From positions 21,214-85,213 of the forward strand of contig VIRR01000575.1 of assembly GCA_008638375.1 (NCBI GenBank): a DNA stretch of 64,000 nucleotides. The letters run 5' to 3'. The first letter of the stretch is position 1. Every line of letters begins with the position of its first letter. The translations under genes were made by a program, and so were the position numbers. The notes below the pieces were generated by a model. The model saw only the letters and a program-made list of their open reading frames with translations, searched no databases and was not told the origin of the DNA. The stretch comes from Nyssa sinensis. Its lineage: Eukaryota > Streptophyta > Magnoliopsida > Cornales > Nyssaceae. Below are positions 46,025-56,948 of the stretch, in pieces.

Positions 46025-46660
46025 TTATGATTTTCCATATTTTTGTGATATTTGTTGATCTTGGTTATTTCTTATGAAAAATCAATTTGGATTACTTAAA
46101 GTTTTTGTTACTTTTATAATAAAATCTTGGGGCAATTTGATAAACGTATTAAAATTCTTTGTTGTGACAATGCTCTTAAACATACTCAATTTTTATGCAT
46201 GCCTTTTGTGCTGAGCGTGGTAGTTTTACATCAAATCACCTGTCCACATACTACACAGCAGAATGGCATTGCAGAGCGGAAGCATCGTTATTTATTAGAT
46301 GTTGATTGTACTTTGATGTTTAACATGCACAAGTCATAGTGGGCTAATGCAGTTCTTACTGCTCCCTACCTTGTTAATCACATGCCTCCCACCATTTTGG
46401 CCAACAAGTCTCCCTTTTCTCTCCTTCATCCGAGTGTTCCACCATTTGGTCTCACCCCACGTGTGTTTGGTTGTGTTACCTATATTCATCTTCTTGGACT
46501 AGGTCGTGATAAGCTATCTCCACATTCCATTAAGGGTGCATTTTTGGGATATTCTCATACTAAAAAAAGTTATCGTTGTTATGACTCTATCGCTAAGCGT
46601 TATTATACTAGTGCAACTGTTACCTTTTTTACGTCATCTCCTTTTTTCTACATCTAGATG
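46025..46660 (+). pseudogene. Ty1/copia integrase fragment
   Basis: Recognisable as QFDKRIKILCCDNALKH (second Asp), CPHTTQQNGIAERKHRYLLD (Glu), a stop after FNMHKS, then WANAVLTAPYLVNHMPP, PRVFGCVTYIHLL and GYSHTKKSYRCYDSIAKRYY. No LTR is attached. Belongs to a third copia lineage by sequence. Confidence 0.88.
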
Positions 46661-47300
46661 TGTTATTGATTTTGATTTGGTCTCTTCTCATTAGGGGGAG
46701 CTTCCTTTGCCTAAACTTTCTGACTCTATGTTCGTTCCTCTTGTCACTGCTTCTCATCTCCAGGTTTACCAATGGTCCATATAACAACAGGTTGTACCAT
46801 GGACTCTTACTCCTCAACCAATGCCAGCTTCTACTGAGGTTCTACCTACTGCACTGTCAACGGTTCCTTCTCTTGATTTGCACATTGCCTTATGGAAAGG
46901 TACTCCAATTGCACTCAACATTCAATTTTTAAGTTTGCCTCTTGTCATCATCTTTCCTCTTCTTTTCGTTCCTTTCTTTCAATATTGTCATTGGTTTTTG
47001 TTCCTAATTCTTCGCAACAAGCCTTGACATCCCGTGCATGGAAACTTACCATGGATGAGGAGATGACTGCTCTCTATAAGAATCAAACTTGAAAAATCAC
47101 TAGTCTTCCCTCTAGCAAGCACTCTGTTGACTACCATTGGGTCTACACTATAAAGTATCACTCCATGGTTTTGTGAAGCACTTGAAAGCTCGGTTAGTCA
47201 CCAAAGGCTACACTAAAACTTATAAGAGGTTGGTTGGTAAGCTAATTTATCTTACCGTGACATGCCCAGATCTATCTATATTCCTATAGCAATGTAGTTC
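46661..47300 (+). pseudogene. Ty1/copia reverse transcriptase fragment
   Basis: Pol linker rich in Ser/Leu, then SRAWKLTMDEEMTALYKNQT, a stop, SVDYHWVYTIKY (the VGCKWVYKIK equivalent), a large internal deletion, and KRLVGKLIYLTVTCPDLS. The catalytic region is missing. The right limit is approximate. Confidence 0.78.
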
Positions 47301-49656
47301 TTATGAATCACTCTTCTCTTTCATGTATTCCCATCTTATCCTACGTCGCACTCTCCTCTTTTATGTTTTCTTTCTCCTTTATTCCTTTAATTTATAATTT
47401 AGTAATGATTCAATTTAGGAAAGTAGATTTAGAAAAAAATCATAAAATCACAAGGGTGCAACTAAATGCACTCCAATTGTATTTTTTTTTTTTTTTTTTA
47501 TACTCATGTACTCCTCTTATACATTATGAATTGGAGTGCACGAATATAAAAGGAGAGTGCATTTAACCTCACCCAATCACAGATCATATTAAATAATTTA
47601 ATTTAGGGAAGCTACAGATTTAAAAAAAAAAAAAGATCATAAAATTACAAATATAGTAATTTTGTAATACTTCAATTTAGTAAGTTATAAATTTTAAAAA
47701 TATTGCAAACGAAGAGAGCATACAATTTTGCATTAACATAAAAACGATGCACTGGTTCTGCTCAAATCCCTCAATTGAAAAGAAGATAAACTTTTTCATA
47801 AGCATGTCTATATCTGTTTCTATAATTATTATGTAAAGCAATGTAGTTCTACATTGCACTTTCATTTTTATTTTATTTTTTGAAATATAATTCTTAAGTG
47901 GCACTCTACTATCTGTCATGTAGTACTTTCACTAATCTCTATTCTTCTCTCCCAAACTCCTACTCTTCTCCGTTCTATTTTATATATATCTTTTAAAAAA
48001 TATTCAGCATGACTCTTTAATTGAGAATAAATAAAATAATAATAATTCAATTTTTTAACTACATGATGACAAGCAATCACAAAACATGATACACGATTTT
48101 CTAATTACCCAAACATATGTTCTATATCTCTCTGAATTTTTCATATATACCTCACATTATCACAATTTTTATCATCTAACTGATGTGTTGTAAACCACCT
48201 GACAATTATATATTGAAACAATAAAGAAGCAGGTTTGTTCATAATTTACTTTCTTTTCTTTTTTTTTCTAGTAAAGTGTAGTTCCAAATAGACCACACAA
48301 TGATCACAAGTCTATCTACTACAAAAAGGCAAAAGTATTAGACAAAAAAATCAATCAACTAAATAATATTACACAAAATACAATGTTTAAGAAAGAGTAA
48401 CACGGTTATGGGAAAGAGTGTCATGGCTATAAAATTTGAACAATAAGAAATTATAGAATCCTAAACAAAAGAATAAATTTCAAAAAATATAAGTTAAACA
48501 AAAAGTGGGAAAAAAACGTGTAGATTAATTTTTATAATTTCATTTTTAAAAAAAAATAATACTCTTAATTATATGGACCTAATTGTATATGTTAGAAATC
48601 TAAACAAAATAAATTATGAAAATTAGAACTCTAAACAAAATTAATCTGTTTGACATCAATTTTTTTTTTAGTTTTATTAGAAGTCTAATTGTTAATCGAA
48701 ACTCCTTACAGGTAATCAAATATGGCAGTGGGATCAAATTGGCATTACAATTATAGAACTATGGTGGGAAAAAACTAAAAAAAAAAATATGTATTTATTT
48801 CTGTAATTAAAATTCATAAAAATACCAAAATTAGCAGTTAAATTTATAGATACCACCTGTAGACACCACCTTCTTATATGGGGAATATTTTTAGTAGGTC
48901 TGGTTCTTCAAGTTTTAATGTGTCCTTACAATAGCACTTTGTCATATATACTATGTCCTACTAAAAATACTAAAAATATATGAGTCATATCACACATGAC
49001 AAAATACCATTGGAAGGATACCATTCAAGAATTTTTCCTTACATGGGTGGGTTCTACTGGTGGATCCCATGGTAGGTTCCGTAGGTGGTGGGACCCACCC
49101 TTATATGAGGGTGGTATGTAATGTGGTACAAATAAATAGTGTTCCAAGCAATACTCTTCAAATTCATCATGTTTGTATCACAATGCTCTAAATGAGTCGA
49201 GTAATAAGTTGTTCAAGTTTGATTTGATAAAATAAATGAGTTTCAAATTGTGATCAAATTTATCTTATTTATTTATTAAGATAATTTTGAATGAATATTT
49301 AATCAAACCAATCGTGAATCAAACTTGAGTAGTTTGATTTTTTATATATATAAGGTTAAACTACTTATATATCAAACAGAATTCAAATCGGACTTAATAA
49401 ATTAATAAGTTTTAAAATTTATTTCATAATTTTAAAATAAAAAATTCTAGTCAAATCAATCTCGAATCACAAATAGGCGAAAGTTCTACAATCTCGTGTA
49501 TCATGCCCAATCACACATCTAAAATGAAAATGATTGAGCTGTGACTGTTGAGACTCTGATAAAAAATAACACAACTTATTTTATAGGTATTACTGTAAAA
49601 GCAGTCATATATTCAACTAGTTCAAGAAGAAAGATTGCAGAGAGAAGTAGTGATAC
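47301..49656. other. AT-rich intergenic DNA
   Basis: No gene seen. 48900-49020 resembles the complement of 3960-4085, and 49040-49180 (GGTGGGTTC...GGGACCCACC...GTGGTACAAATAA) resembles the complement of 8400-8520, so small dispersed repeats are present. No exon 2 for the neighbouring P450 is found here. Confidence 0.6.
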
Positions 49657-49965
49657 CTGTGTAAACCCCTTGATGCCATCACTATTGAGCTTAACCTCAA
49701 GATTAGGATCATGAGCCAGCTGCAATAGCACATCCACCATATCCTTAGCAACAAAATCCTTCTCCTTTTCCTTCCTTGCCTTGTGTTCTCCAAGCTCATG
49801 ATCATGAAACCTATCAAACTTCTAGCACAAAGCCTTCATTCTCTTCACATATCCTTGCAAGTCCAAGAAGTTAATCCAAGGTATCCAATCTCCAATATTC
49901 AAAACCCCATTAAGCAAAAACAACTCATCTAACATCTCTTGAAATTCTTCAAGTGTCACAATTTA
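49657..49965 (-). pseudogene. P450 pseudogene exon 1, distal part
   Basis: Minus strand: IVTLEEFQEMLDELFLLNGV, LNIGDWIPWINFLDLQGYVK, a TAG after MKALC, FDRFHDHELGEHKARKEKEK, DFVAKDMVDVLLQLAHDPNL and GIKGFTQ ending at a CAG|GTATC donor. This is the middle of a CYP71-clan P450 (CYP736A-like in my recollection), just before the I-helix/intron. No second exon with the heme-binding Cys is present. Confidence 0.88.
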
Positions 49966-51050
49966 GTCTATGTTTGGTTAGTGTTTGAAAACATGTTTTA
50001 TAATTTTTGAAAATTCAATTTGTGTTTGGATAGAATTTTCAATTGTTGTGTTTCAAAACTGATTCTGAAAATTCATTATTCACATTCTTGAAAATTTTCT
50101 AAAATTTTCCCCCTCTATCTCTGTTGATGGTTTCTGAAACTGTACTTGCAAGTGAAAACCAGCTACCAAATATTGCCATTGATCTGAAACACTTGAGGAC
50201 TACATTCTGGTTCGCCATCGAACTGAAACACGAATCTCGGATCAGGCTCTGCTCTAACATTCAAATGCAATTTCGCCGACGACGTCCCTTTCGCGCAGTC
50301 ATCGATTGAAACCCAACCATTCCGAAACACACAATTCCTAGACTCCGCACCTTTCAGATCTAACGACAAGGAAACACTGCCCAAAAGCTTCCCACAGTTC
50401 AACCCACATGTATCACCTCTCCAACCCCTATATATATATATATATATATATATCAATTTTCAAACAAGAAGGCTTCCTTGTAGTCGATGACTTCTCTACG
50501 AGTTTGTCAAATTGCGATTTGTTCAAGCTAAAAGAAGCAGCTCCTAAAGATGGAACGTGATTATCATCCCGTGAAATCAAAGGAAGCGAAGCAATTTGGG
50601 TTGGGAAGTGGGAAGAGTCGACTGGTAATGGCTGATTGATTCCAGTGATGGTGGGTTTTACTGTCGAAGCTTGAATAGTTTATACAGTGAGTCGTCTATG
50701 TAAGGATTGGTGATGGCTTTTGGGATGGGAAGGGATTGGCTAACAACGGGGTGAGATGATCAAATGGGGTCGGAATGTAAGGATTTTTAATCTCGTGATG
50801 TATCTCAATTTTGAATAAATTTTAAAAATTATATTTTAATTTTATAATATTATATTAATTACTAATAATTTATTTTTATAATTTATATTATAATTACTAA
50901 TAATTTATTTTTGTTCTCAAGAACTTAAATTCAAATATTATTAAATCCAAACGTAAATGTATTTTCGTAGTTTTCAAAAAATCGATTACAAAATTCTAAA
51001 ATAGATTTCAGGAAACATTTTTCAAAAAAATCACTATCCAAACGCAGCCT
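49966..51050. mobile_element. TIR-bounded segment carrying DUF1005 gene pieces
   Basis: About 1.08 kb interrupting the P450 exon. Left end AGTCTATGTTTGGTTAGTG and right end, complemented, AGGCTGCGTTTGGATAGTG match at about 15 of 19 positions, an inverted-repeat pair. The interior contains two minus-strand DUF1005 segments, and AT-rich sequence on the right. A clear target-site duplication was not found. It fits a gene-capturing (Pack-type) non-autonomous DNA transposon, but the superfamily is unresolved. Confidence 0.7.
50160..50660 (-). pseudogene. DUF1005-family gene fragment
   Basis: Minus strand. The first piece (about 50650-50460) reads FPTQIASLPLISRDD then SFSLNKSQFDKLVEKSS; the second (about 50412-50165) reads GDTCGLNCGKLLGSVSLSLD, CVFRNGWVSIDD, SAKLHLNVRAEPDPRFVFQF and DGEPECSPQVFQINGNIW. 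These match the plant DUF1005 family of unknown function. A (TA)n run at 50428-50453 sits between the pieces. Start, much of the middle and the C-terminus are missing. Confidence 0.85.
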
Positions 51051-51633
51051 GATTTTTCATTTTTGGATTCACTAAAATACTTCTTACCCAATACTATTAT
51101 GCTAATAACACTAAGTGTAATGCGTGAGAGATGATCTTTGAGAAGAACTAGTTTTCCGGACAATGCATATATGGACGAGAAATGAAAGCTTTTCTTTCTA
51201 CAACTCAAATATATTCATAGGAGTCTAGTCTTTTTTAGCTGAATAACTCAGTGAGGTAAATTTTTCGGCCTTGACGCCAATATGGTCCATAAGGAGACCA
51301 TGTTATGTTGCTGTAGTTGTATGTGGTGTGCTTGCCGATGGCGGTTGGAGGGCGAGAGGCGAAGCTGTGATCATGGGGTTTTAGGAATTGCTTTGCCATT
51401 GCAGCAGATAAGGCAACTACAACTGGGTAAGAGCCAAATTTGAGTTGCATGAGTGGTCTGTACTTTTTGGACAATTTGTGGAGGGATGGGTGGGGCAAGG
51501 GACCTATTCGGTTTAGAGGTTTGGAACCTAGAGGAGAATGGCATTGCTAGTGGCCGGAATTGAGGAGTTTTGAGAGAATGGTTAATGCAACTAGCCATGT
51601 TATGGCCAAAACAGCCCAAGAAGGAGCCTCCAT
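51051..51633 (-). pseudogene. P450 pseudogene exon 1, proximal part
   Basis: ATG at 51631-51633 opens a membrane anchor (WAVLAITWLVALTILSKLL), a TAG where the proline-rich hinge begins, then PLPHPSLHKLSKKYRPLMQL, MAKQFLKPHDHSFASRPP, NITWSPYGPYWRQGRKIYL (C-helix WxxxR), TAA after LTELFS, a second stop, a shift near ALSGKLVLLK, and DHLSRITLSVISIIVLGKKY. It joins 49965 once the inserted segment is removed (SKNEKS|IVTLEEF). P450s of this clan are ER-bound monooxygenases of specialised metabolism. Non-functional. Confidence 0.9.
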
Positions 51634-51785
51634 GGTTTGAGAAGAGTGTAAAAGTGGTGGTTGTGTGAGGAGGAGATGAGGGGTATTTATAGTTGAATGG
51701 ATTAGTGGAGTGAAAGTTATCCAATTCGCCTTGTTAGCTGAGATATTTCTTATGTTGCTAATAATTGAAGGTGTGTGTTAGATTG

Positions 51786-51817
<32 letters not shown>

Positions 51818-52191
51818 TATTCAATGTTGTGAAACACATTAAGGCTCACAATGCCTCCCAAGTGATTGATCATTCAATGTTGTGAAACACATTTCACACT
51901 CAACACCTAATTTTGGATTATCCAAAATTGTTGAAATAAGAACATTGCCTTTTCATCTTATTACCGGATAAGGAATAGAAAACTCTTGAATGGGACTGGT
52001 AGTAACATATTAATGTGCATTTTTAATAGTACTTGGGCATGTGTAGTATGATCTACTTTTTTAGTGAGACCTAATACATATATAGCAGAGTACCATTAGA
52101 TGGGTGCATTGACACGTGCTGTACCAGATTCATTAAAAATTATCTCGATAAGAAATATCATACACGGTAGGACTCATACCAATTTTGCAAT
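51634..52191. other. Intergenic DNA
   Basis: Presumed upstream region of the P450 remnant, with a (TA)n run at about 51786-51814 and the phrase TGTGAAACACATT occurring twice (about 51829 and 51882). No gene. Confidence 0.6.
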
Positions 52192-52412
52192 CAGAGGCGG
52201 ATTTGCATGGTGGGGTTAGGGGGCAATGGGTTTTAAAAATTGGACTTTTTTACCTATATTTTCTACATAAATTTTTAAAAAAATTTCAGAGTTTAAATTT
52301 TTTTCATATTTTTACAAAAGACCCTCTTAAATTTTAACTTTCGTCTCCCCCTACCCCCCCCCCCACCTAACCCACTCCCGAAAAAAAAACTTATGGCCTT
52401 GATCCGTCAGTA
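52192..52412. mobile_element. Small hAT-like element
   Basis: 221 bp beginning CAGAGGCGGAT and ending GATCCGTCAGTA, imperfect inverted ends, flanked by TTTGCAAT and ATTGCAAT (7 of 8). The CAGxGGCGGA start is common in plant hAT relics; another such phrase is at 7874. Noncoding, with a C-run at 52357-52367. Confidence 0.55.
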
Positions 52413-52898
52413 ATTGCAATACTATTAGGTCATGCGTAATTATTAGAGGTTGGGAGACAATTGGGGAGGAAACAACAACTTTGCTTTCATAAAATAAAAA
52501 CTTTTTAGCATTCAAGAAATTTTTCTAATTTATTTATTTTTTGTTTTATATATCTCACTAGATAACAAGAACATTTCTAAGACACGAGCTAATATTCATT
52601 GGTCCCTGGTGCACTGCACTCGGGCCAATTAATTTTTGACACATCAGCGTATGGCCCACATACTTATTTTCCATTCTATAGTAATTTAAGAATTGGAGAA
52701 ATTTTGAAATAAATAAATAAATATTGGCAACTCGACTTTTTTATAATTAAAATTTGTAATAATAATAAAATAATAAAATCTTAAACAAACCATCATGAGT
52801 TCTTTTTGTACAACCGCTGCATAGTATGGGTCCATGCTAATATCACTTATGTTGTTGGTGTAATTGGCCAATTTTTGCATGCTTCCCCATAAGCCTCA
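52413..52898. other. Intergenic DNA
   Basis: AT-rich with no gene. 52590-52640 shares a GGTGCACTGCAC-type phrase with the region near 890. Confidence 0.6.
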
Positions 52899-53809
52899 TT
52901 GAGAGTTCAATATCTCAAGGGAGCACTAAATAGAGGATTATTATATAAGCCGTCATCATTGTTGTCTGTTACGGGATTACAGAATGAAATTCCCACTACT
53001 AACGACCCAACTTTCTCCCGGTCCATGCTTCATCTAAATGAGATCCCAAAAGAGGGTCCAACGGAGAGAACCATAGGTAGGTGGACAGGGGTGGGACCAA
53101 GGTTCCTCCCGCCCACACGTCGATTCCAATGTTTCACAAGCTATTTGGGAAGAGCTTGCTGACTTATAAGCAAACAAAAAATATGAGAGGTCCTGCACAG
53201 GTAGGTGGATAGGGATGGGACAAAGGTTCCTCCTACCCATACATTGATTCCAATGTTTTGCAAAGCTGTTCGGGAAGAGCTTGTTCACTTATGAAAAAAC
53301 AAAAAATGTGAGTGCTCCTGCGTAATCCTTGCAATCAAACTCCAAAACTGATCGGGCAGGAAACCGCAATGATAGACACTCTACTTCTGGGTATTACACA
53401 TTTGTTGGTAATAATTTAGTTACTTAGTGCAGTAAGAAATAAAATGTGGTGGCTCGCTTTAGTGTTGAAGTTGAGTAGCATTCTATTGACTCATACAACA
53501 TATGAGATGTTATGGGTTCAATACGTGTTTCGTGATATTGGTGTTAATGTGCCATCTCGTATGTTGATGTATTGTGACAATGAGGCTGCTATCTTCATTA
53601 CTAGTAATCATGTATTTCATGAGCGGACCAAACATACCAAGGTGGCTTGTCATTTTATTCGAGATCTTCTTATGCAAAAATAGATTATCACTCCTTATGT
53701 TAAGTCTAGAGATCAGTTGGGTGATATTTTCACCAAGTCATCGGCTCGCTCTACCTTCAATAGTCTATGTTCCAAGTTAGGCATATTTGATCTCTATACT
53801 CTAGCTTGA
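52899..53809 (+). pseudogene. Ty1/copia RNase H remnant with internal duplication
   Basis: Begins YLKGALNRGLLYK (52910 on), is interrupted by about 370 bp of foreign sequence (52960-53330) and continues with NDRHSTSGYYTFVGNNLVT, stops, NVVARFSVEVE, MYCDNEAAIFITSNHVFHER, a FIRDLL segment and DQLGDIFTKSSARS, ending at TGA 53807. Followed by a GAGGGGGAG polypurine tract and an LTR. At least five stops. Confidence 0.87.
53076..53325. repeat. Tandem duplication, two units of about 125 bp
   Basis: Units starting GTAGGTGGACAGGGGTGGGA (53076) and GTAGGTGGATAGGGATGGGA (53202) share GGTTCCTCC, ATTCCAATGTTT and GGGAAGAGCTTG. They lie within the insert that splits the RNase H remnant. Confidence 0.9.
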
Positions 53810-53816
53810 GGGGGAG

Positions 53817-54010
53817 TGTTATAGTTCTTATTTTACATTATTGTCTTTTTTTCCTTATAACTATAAGGGTAAGGCCAATATTGAACCTTATATTTATTTT
53901 GTATAAATAGTTGGTAGCATGTATTTTGGAAAATATCTACAGAATCAAGATTTCTTTTATTCTCTTCTCTTTTATTTCTTTCTTTCTTTCTCAAACCCTA
54001 AATATTCATA
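53817..54010 (+). repeat. 3' LTR of the copia remnant
   Basis: Starts TGTTATAGTTCTTATTTTAC directly after the polypurine tract and contains TGTATAAATAG as a TATA region. The exact 3' end is uncertain (a CA near 54008 or later). No 5' partner in the window. Confidence 0.75.
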
Positions 54011-54837
54011 TACAATACAAGCATTTTTAAATAAACACATACTCCAAAAGTATGACAGCGTTATTCTAATAATCTAATCATTAACTAATAATTTCCAATG
54101 GGACAATGACTCGAGACGTCAGAGATATTTTGTGTGTTTTTTCCTCTCTTTCTTCCCCACGAGGTAGGGTGGGAATGGTGGATGCAGTAAAATATTATTA
54201 GTCACTGATAATTCAAATCCTCCAAGGAAAAATGTAAAGTAATATATTTTGGAGAGCAATGGATAAAGATGCCTAATACCTGCTCGTTTGCTTGTTAATC
54301 CAGTTAAGCAAGCGATCTGTTGTCTGTCCGTCATCAATGACACATATTTCTTTTTTCTTTTGCTTAGGCTCCCATCAACCAGAAACATATTTAGCAGGAG
54401 GACCCCAAAAGAGCATAGGATAACGATTTACAGAGAACCTATTGCAAAGTTTATTATTTATCTGTGCTGCCAAACAAGTGAAAGAAAAGGACTAATCACT
54501 ATGCCAAAAATGAGAAAGGAGTAAGGCTATAAACAAGACAAGCAATTGGTTTCTCAAACTCAGCTCAAAAAAGGAAAAATATGAGAAATATGAGCAAATG
54601 TGGCTCATTCATTTCTCTAACCAATCTTGAGTAAGCCTCTAGTTGAGTTGATCGCAAGCTCAAGCAACTTGGTTTTCTAGTATTTCTACATAACCTAGAA
54701 TACTTATTAGCCCATTAAGAAGAATTGTGCCCATAAAAAAATCACCTTCATCACATTTTTCCATGCAGTGATATGCAAAATATGGAGTTGTCACTACCTA
54801 ACAAACTTGCAATCCCAAGCCCAAAAAACCTAGTCCC
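54011..54837. other. Intergenic DNA
   Basis: No gene or transposon ends recognised. Confidence 0.6.
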
Positions 54838-55452
54838 CTAACTGCAATAGAGGAAGCTCAAAGAGGGGTACAGTGACCCCTTCTTTTACTTTGACTTTGA
54901 TAATAGGATATTGTAGACCTTTTATTCATGCGTTATCTTTAATTTAGTGAACTAAACTAAAGAATAAAGAGGTAAGACTTTTTTTATAAGTAATAATAGG
55001 ATCAGACTTATTGCATTATAACAATAACCTGCAATAAAGGAAGCTCAAAGAGGGGGTAAAGTGGTTGTTAAGCAACCAATTGCTCCAAAAGCTTAAGCTG
55101 TTAGAGAATGGGCCAACAATGTATATCAAGCTCCCAACACCCTCCCTCACGTGTGACCCCGAACTCTCACATGGAGAGACAAACAACCGCACAAATATGG
55201 AGCAAGAAAATGGGGCAACTTTGTACAAACAAACTAAACAGGAAATAAATTCAATGGAGAAACTTGAACCCAAGACCTCCCATAACCAAGGCTTTGACCA
55301 TGTTAAGCAACAAATTGCTCAAAAAGCTTAAGTCGTCAAAGAATGAGTCCATAATGTATATCAAGCTCGTAACAGTGGCACCTTCTTTTACTTTGCCTTG
55401 GATAATGGGATATTGTTAGACCTTTTATTCATGTATTATCTTTCAACTCCCC
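54838..55452. repeat. Duplicated segment, one copy interrupted by a TRIM
   Basis: The unit CTGCAATAGAGGAAGCTCAA ... CTTCTTTTACTTTG ... GACCTTTTATTCATG occurs at about 54838-54951 uninterrupted, and again at 55028-55065 plus 55375-55452 with the TRIM between. The first copy shows the empty target. Confidence 0.85.
55066..55374 (-). mobile_element. TRIM (309 bp) with 74-bp LTRs
   Basis: Terminal repeats 55066-55139 and 55301-55374 (plus strand TGTTAAGCAAC to ...AACA) flank a 161-bp interior. In minus orientation the LTR at 55301-55374 is followed by TGGTCAAAGCCTTGG, a PBS-like site, and the other LTR is preceded by GAGGGAGGG, a polypurine tract. Flanks GTGGT and GTGGC (one mismatch). The interior also has a GGTTCAAG phrase but no coding frame. 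Confidence 0.88.
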
Positions 55453-56346
55453 TCTAGCTTGGAAGCAGTTCTTTTCTACATGGTTTCACGGGCCTTTTTT
55501 TAATGAATACTTATCAAGAAAAAATAAATAATGAGGGAAGACTTATTGCAATAAATTCATCATAGAATTACTTATTAACTTTATTCAGTTACTGTTATTC
55601 ATATATTCCAATTGGTAGGGCCATGATCGCCATCTATAATATTATGATCAATGTCTTTTGTTGTCATACTTATCCTTAACAACTCAAATTTTCAACATGC
55701 AGAACAATGGCAGCACTTGTTATTTGATTCCAATTTCATGAGCTTTTCTTTGTTAATTCTTTTTTAAAAAATAAAAAAGCATATTATCTTTTATATTCAA
55801 GTCTCATAACATGTAACCTTGTTAGTAGTTTGAGTTTATGAGAAAATTGCTAGGAAGGTATGACCAGGTAGGGAAAAGTAGGCAATTAGCAAAAGCCGAA
55901 CTCTTCTTGTGTAGATACTTTTGCAAAATTTTTTAGGGGTCTAAGCACTTTTTTGTAAGTAGCCCCTTTTGTATATTTTCGCCTTTCTTAGGTGATTTAA
56001 TTATACACATTACTTATCAAAAAGAAAAAAAAATTGAGTCCGTATTTATCTTTATTTGTAATTTTTTTTTGTAAGTAAAACATTGGCATCATCATTCAAG
56101 ATATAAATTAAAAAAGGCATAAAATTTTCCCCTAAAAAAAGACTTTTTAAGCTTCTAGTTTCAAAGGTTGGCTACTATTTTAGCTTATTCTTAACCACTA
56201 ACAGGAGTTTAATCGGCAGAAAATAAGAAATTAATGTTGTAGACCTGATGGATAGTTTAAAAAAAAAAAAGGCAATTCGACAAACAAGTTTGGTAAGTTT
56301 CCATTGTAGCCCAAAAATTCCAAACATCTTGCCTATTTTGCAGTTT
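55453..56346. other. Intergenic DNA with LINE-tail-like sequence
   Basis: About 55870-56031 reads like a plant LINE 3' UTR (TTTTTTGTAAGTAGCCCC...TTGTATATTTTCGCC...CTTATCAAAAAG and an A-rich tail), and 55470-55530 is similar in kind. No ORF2 coding sequence precedes either. Rest featureless. Confidence 0.5.
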
Positions 56347-56351
56347 CTTTT

Positions 56352-56433
56352 ACCCACAAGCTCTAACTTAGTTGGTATCTCCGTACCTCCCCATATGGGA
56401 GGTTGAGGGTTCAAGTCCCCTGTAGAGCAAAGA

Positions 56434-56469
<36 letters not shown>

Positions 56470-56500
56470 AAGAGAGAGATAGTGATTTACCTATTTAAAA
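56352..56500 (+). mobile_element. tRNA-derived SINE, copy 1
   Basis: Head AGCTCTAACTTAGTTGGTA contains an A-box-like TAACTTAGTTGG (56365-56376); GGTTCAAGTCC (56409-56419) is a B box. A (GT)n(GA)n tract and GATTTACC follow. Matches copy 2 at 56806-56905. Confidence 0.75.
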
Positions 56501-56805
56501 AAATTGCAATTTTTTTTAAAGCATGCACTTAAAACCTGGGATAAATTTCCACGGGAATACCTGATGGCATTGTGGATGACATATTTTCCATTCAGAAGTA
56601 GTGAAAAAAAATATATGCTAACTAATAAACCTACTGACAAACCGACACTGCCAAGTGGGTCAACTAAAAAAATAATTATGTTTTTTTAAAGATTGTCAAA
56701 AGTGAATGAAATGTTAATCCTTGCATGGTGAGTTGAAAAATTCTTCGCCAACTTTGCAATTGAAGTGGCTAATCATAATTTGATTTTAAAGAACCACTAG
56801 TTAAC

Positions 56806-56905
56806 ACCAACGAGCTCTAGCTTAGTTGGTACCTCTTCCACCTCCTCATATGGGAGGTTGAGGTTCAAGACCCTTCGAAGGGCAAAGTGTGTGTGTGATT
56901 TACCG
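56806..56905 (+). mobile_element. tRNA-derived SINE, copy 2
   Basis: AGCTCTAGCTTAGTTGGTAC, CATATGGGAGGTTGAGGTTC and a GATTTACCG end repeat copy 1 with a shorter GT run. B box GGTTCAAGACC at 56862-56872. A TA/GA microsatellite follows at 56906-56948. Confidence 0.75.

Positions 56906-56948
<43 letters not shown>

Noticed and set aside
50124..50309. Plus-strand ORF over the DUF1005 piece
   Set aside because: Antisense shadow; conserved motifs are on the minus strand.
55066..55374. A tRNA-derived SINE rather than a TRIM
   Set aside because: A GGTTCAAG phrase exists, but two 74-bp terminal direct repeats, a PBS-like site, a polypurine tract and a 5-bp flank duplication fit a TRIM better.
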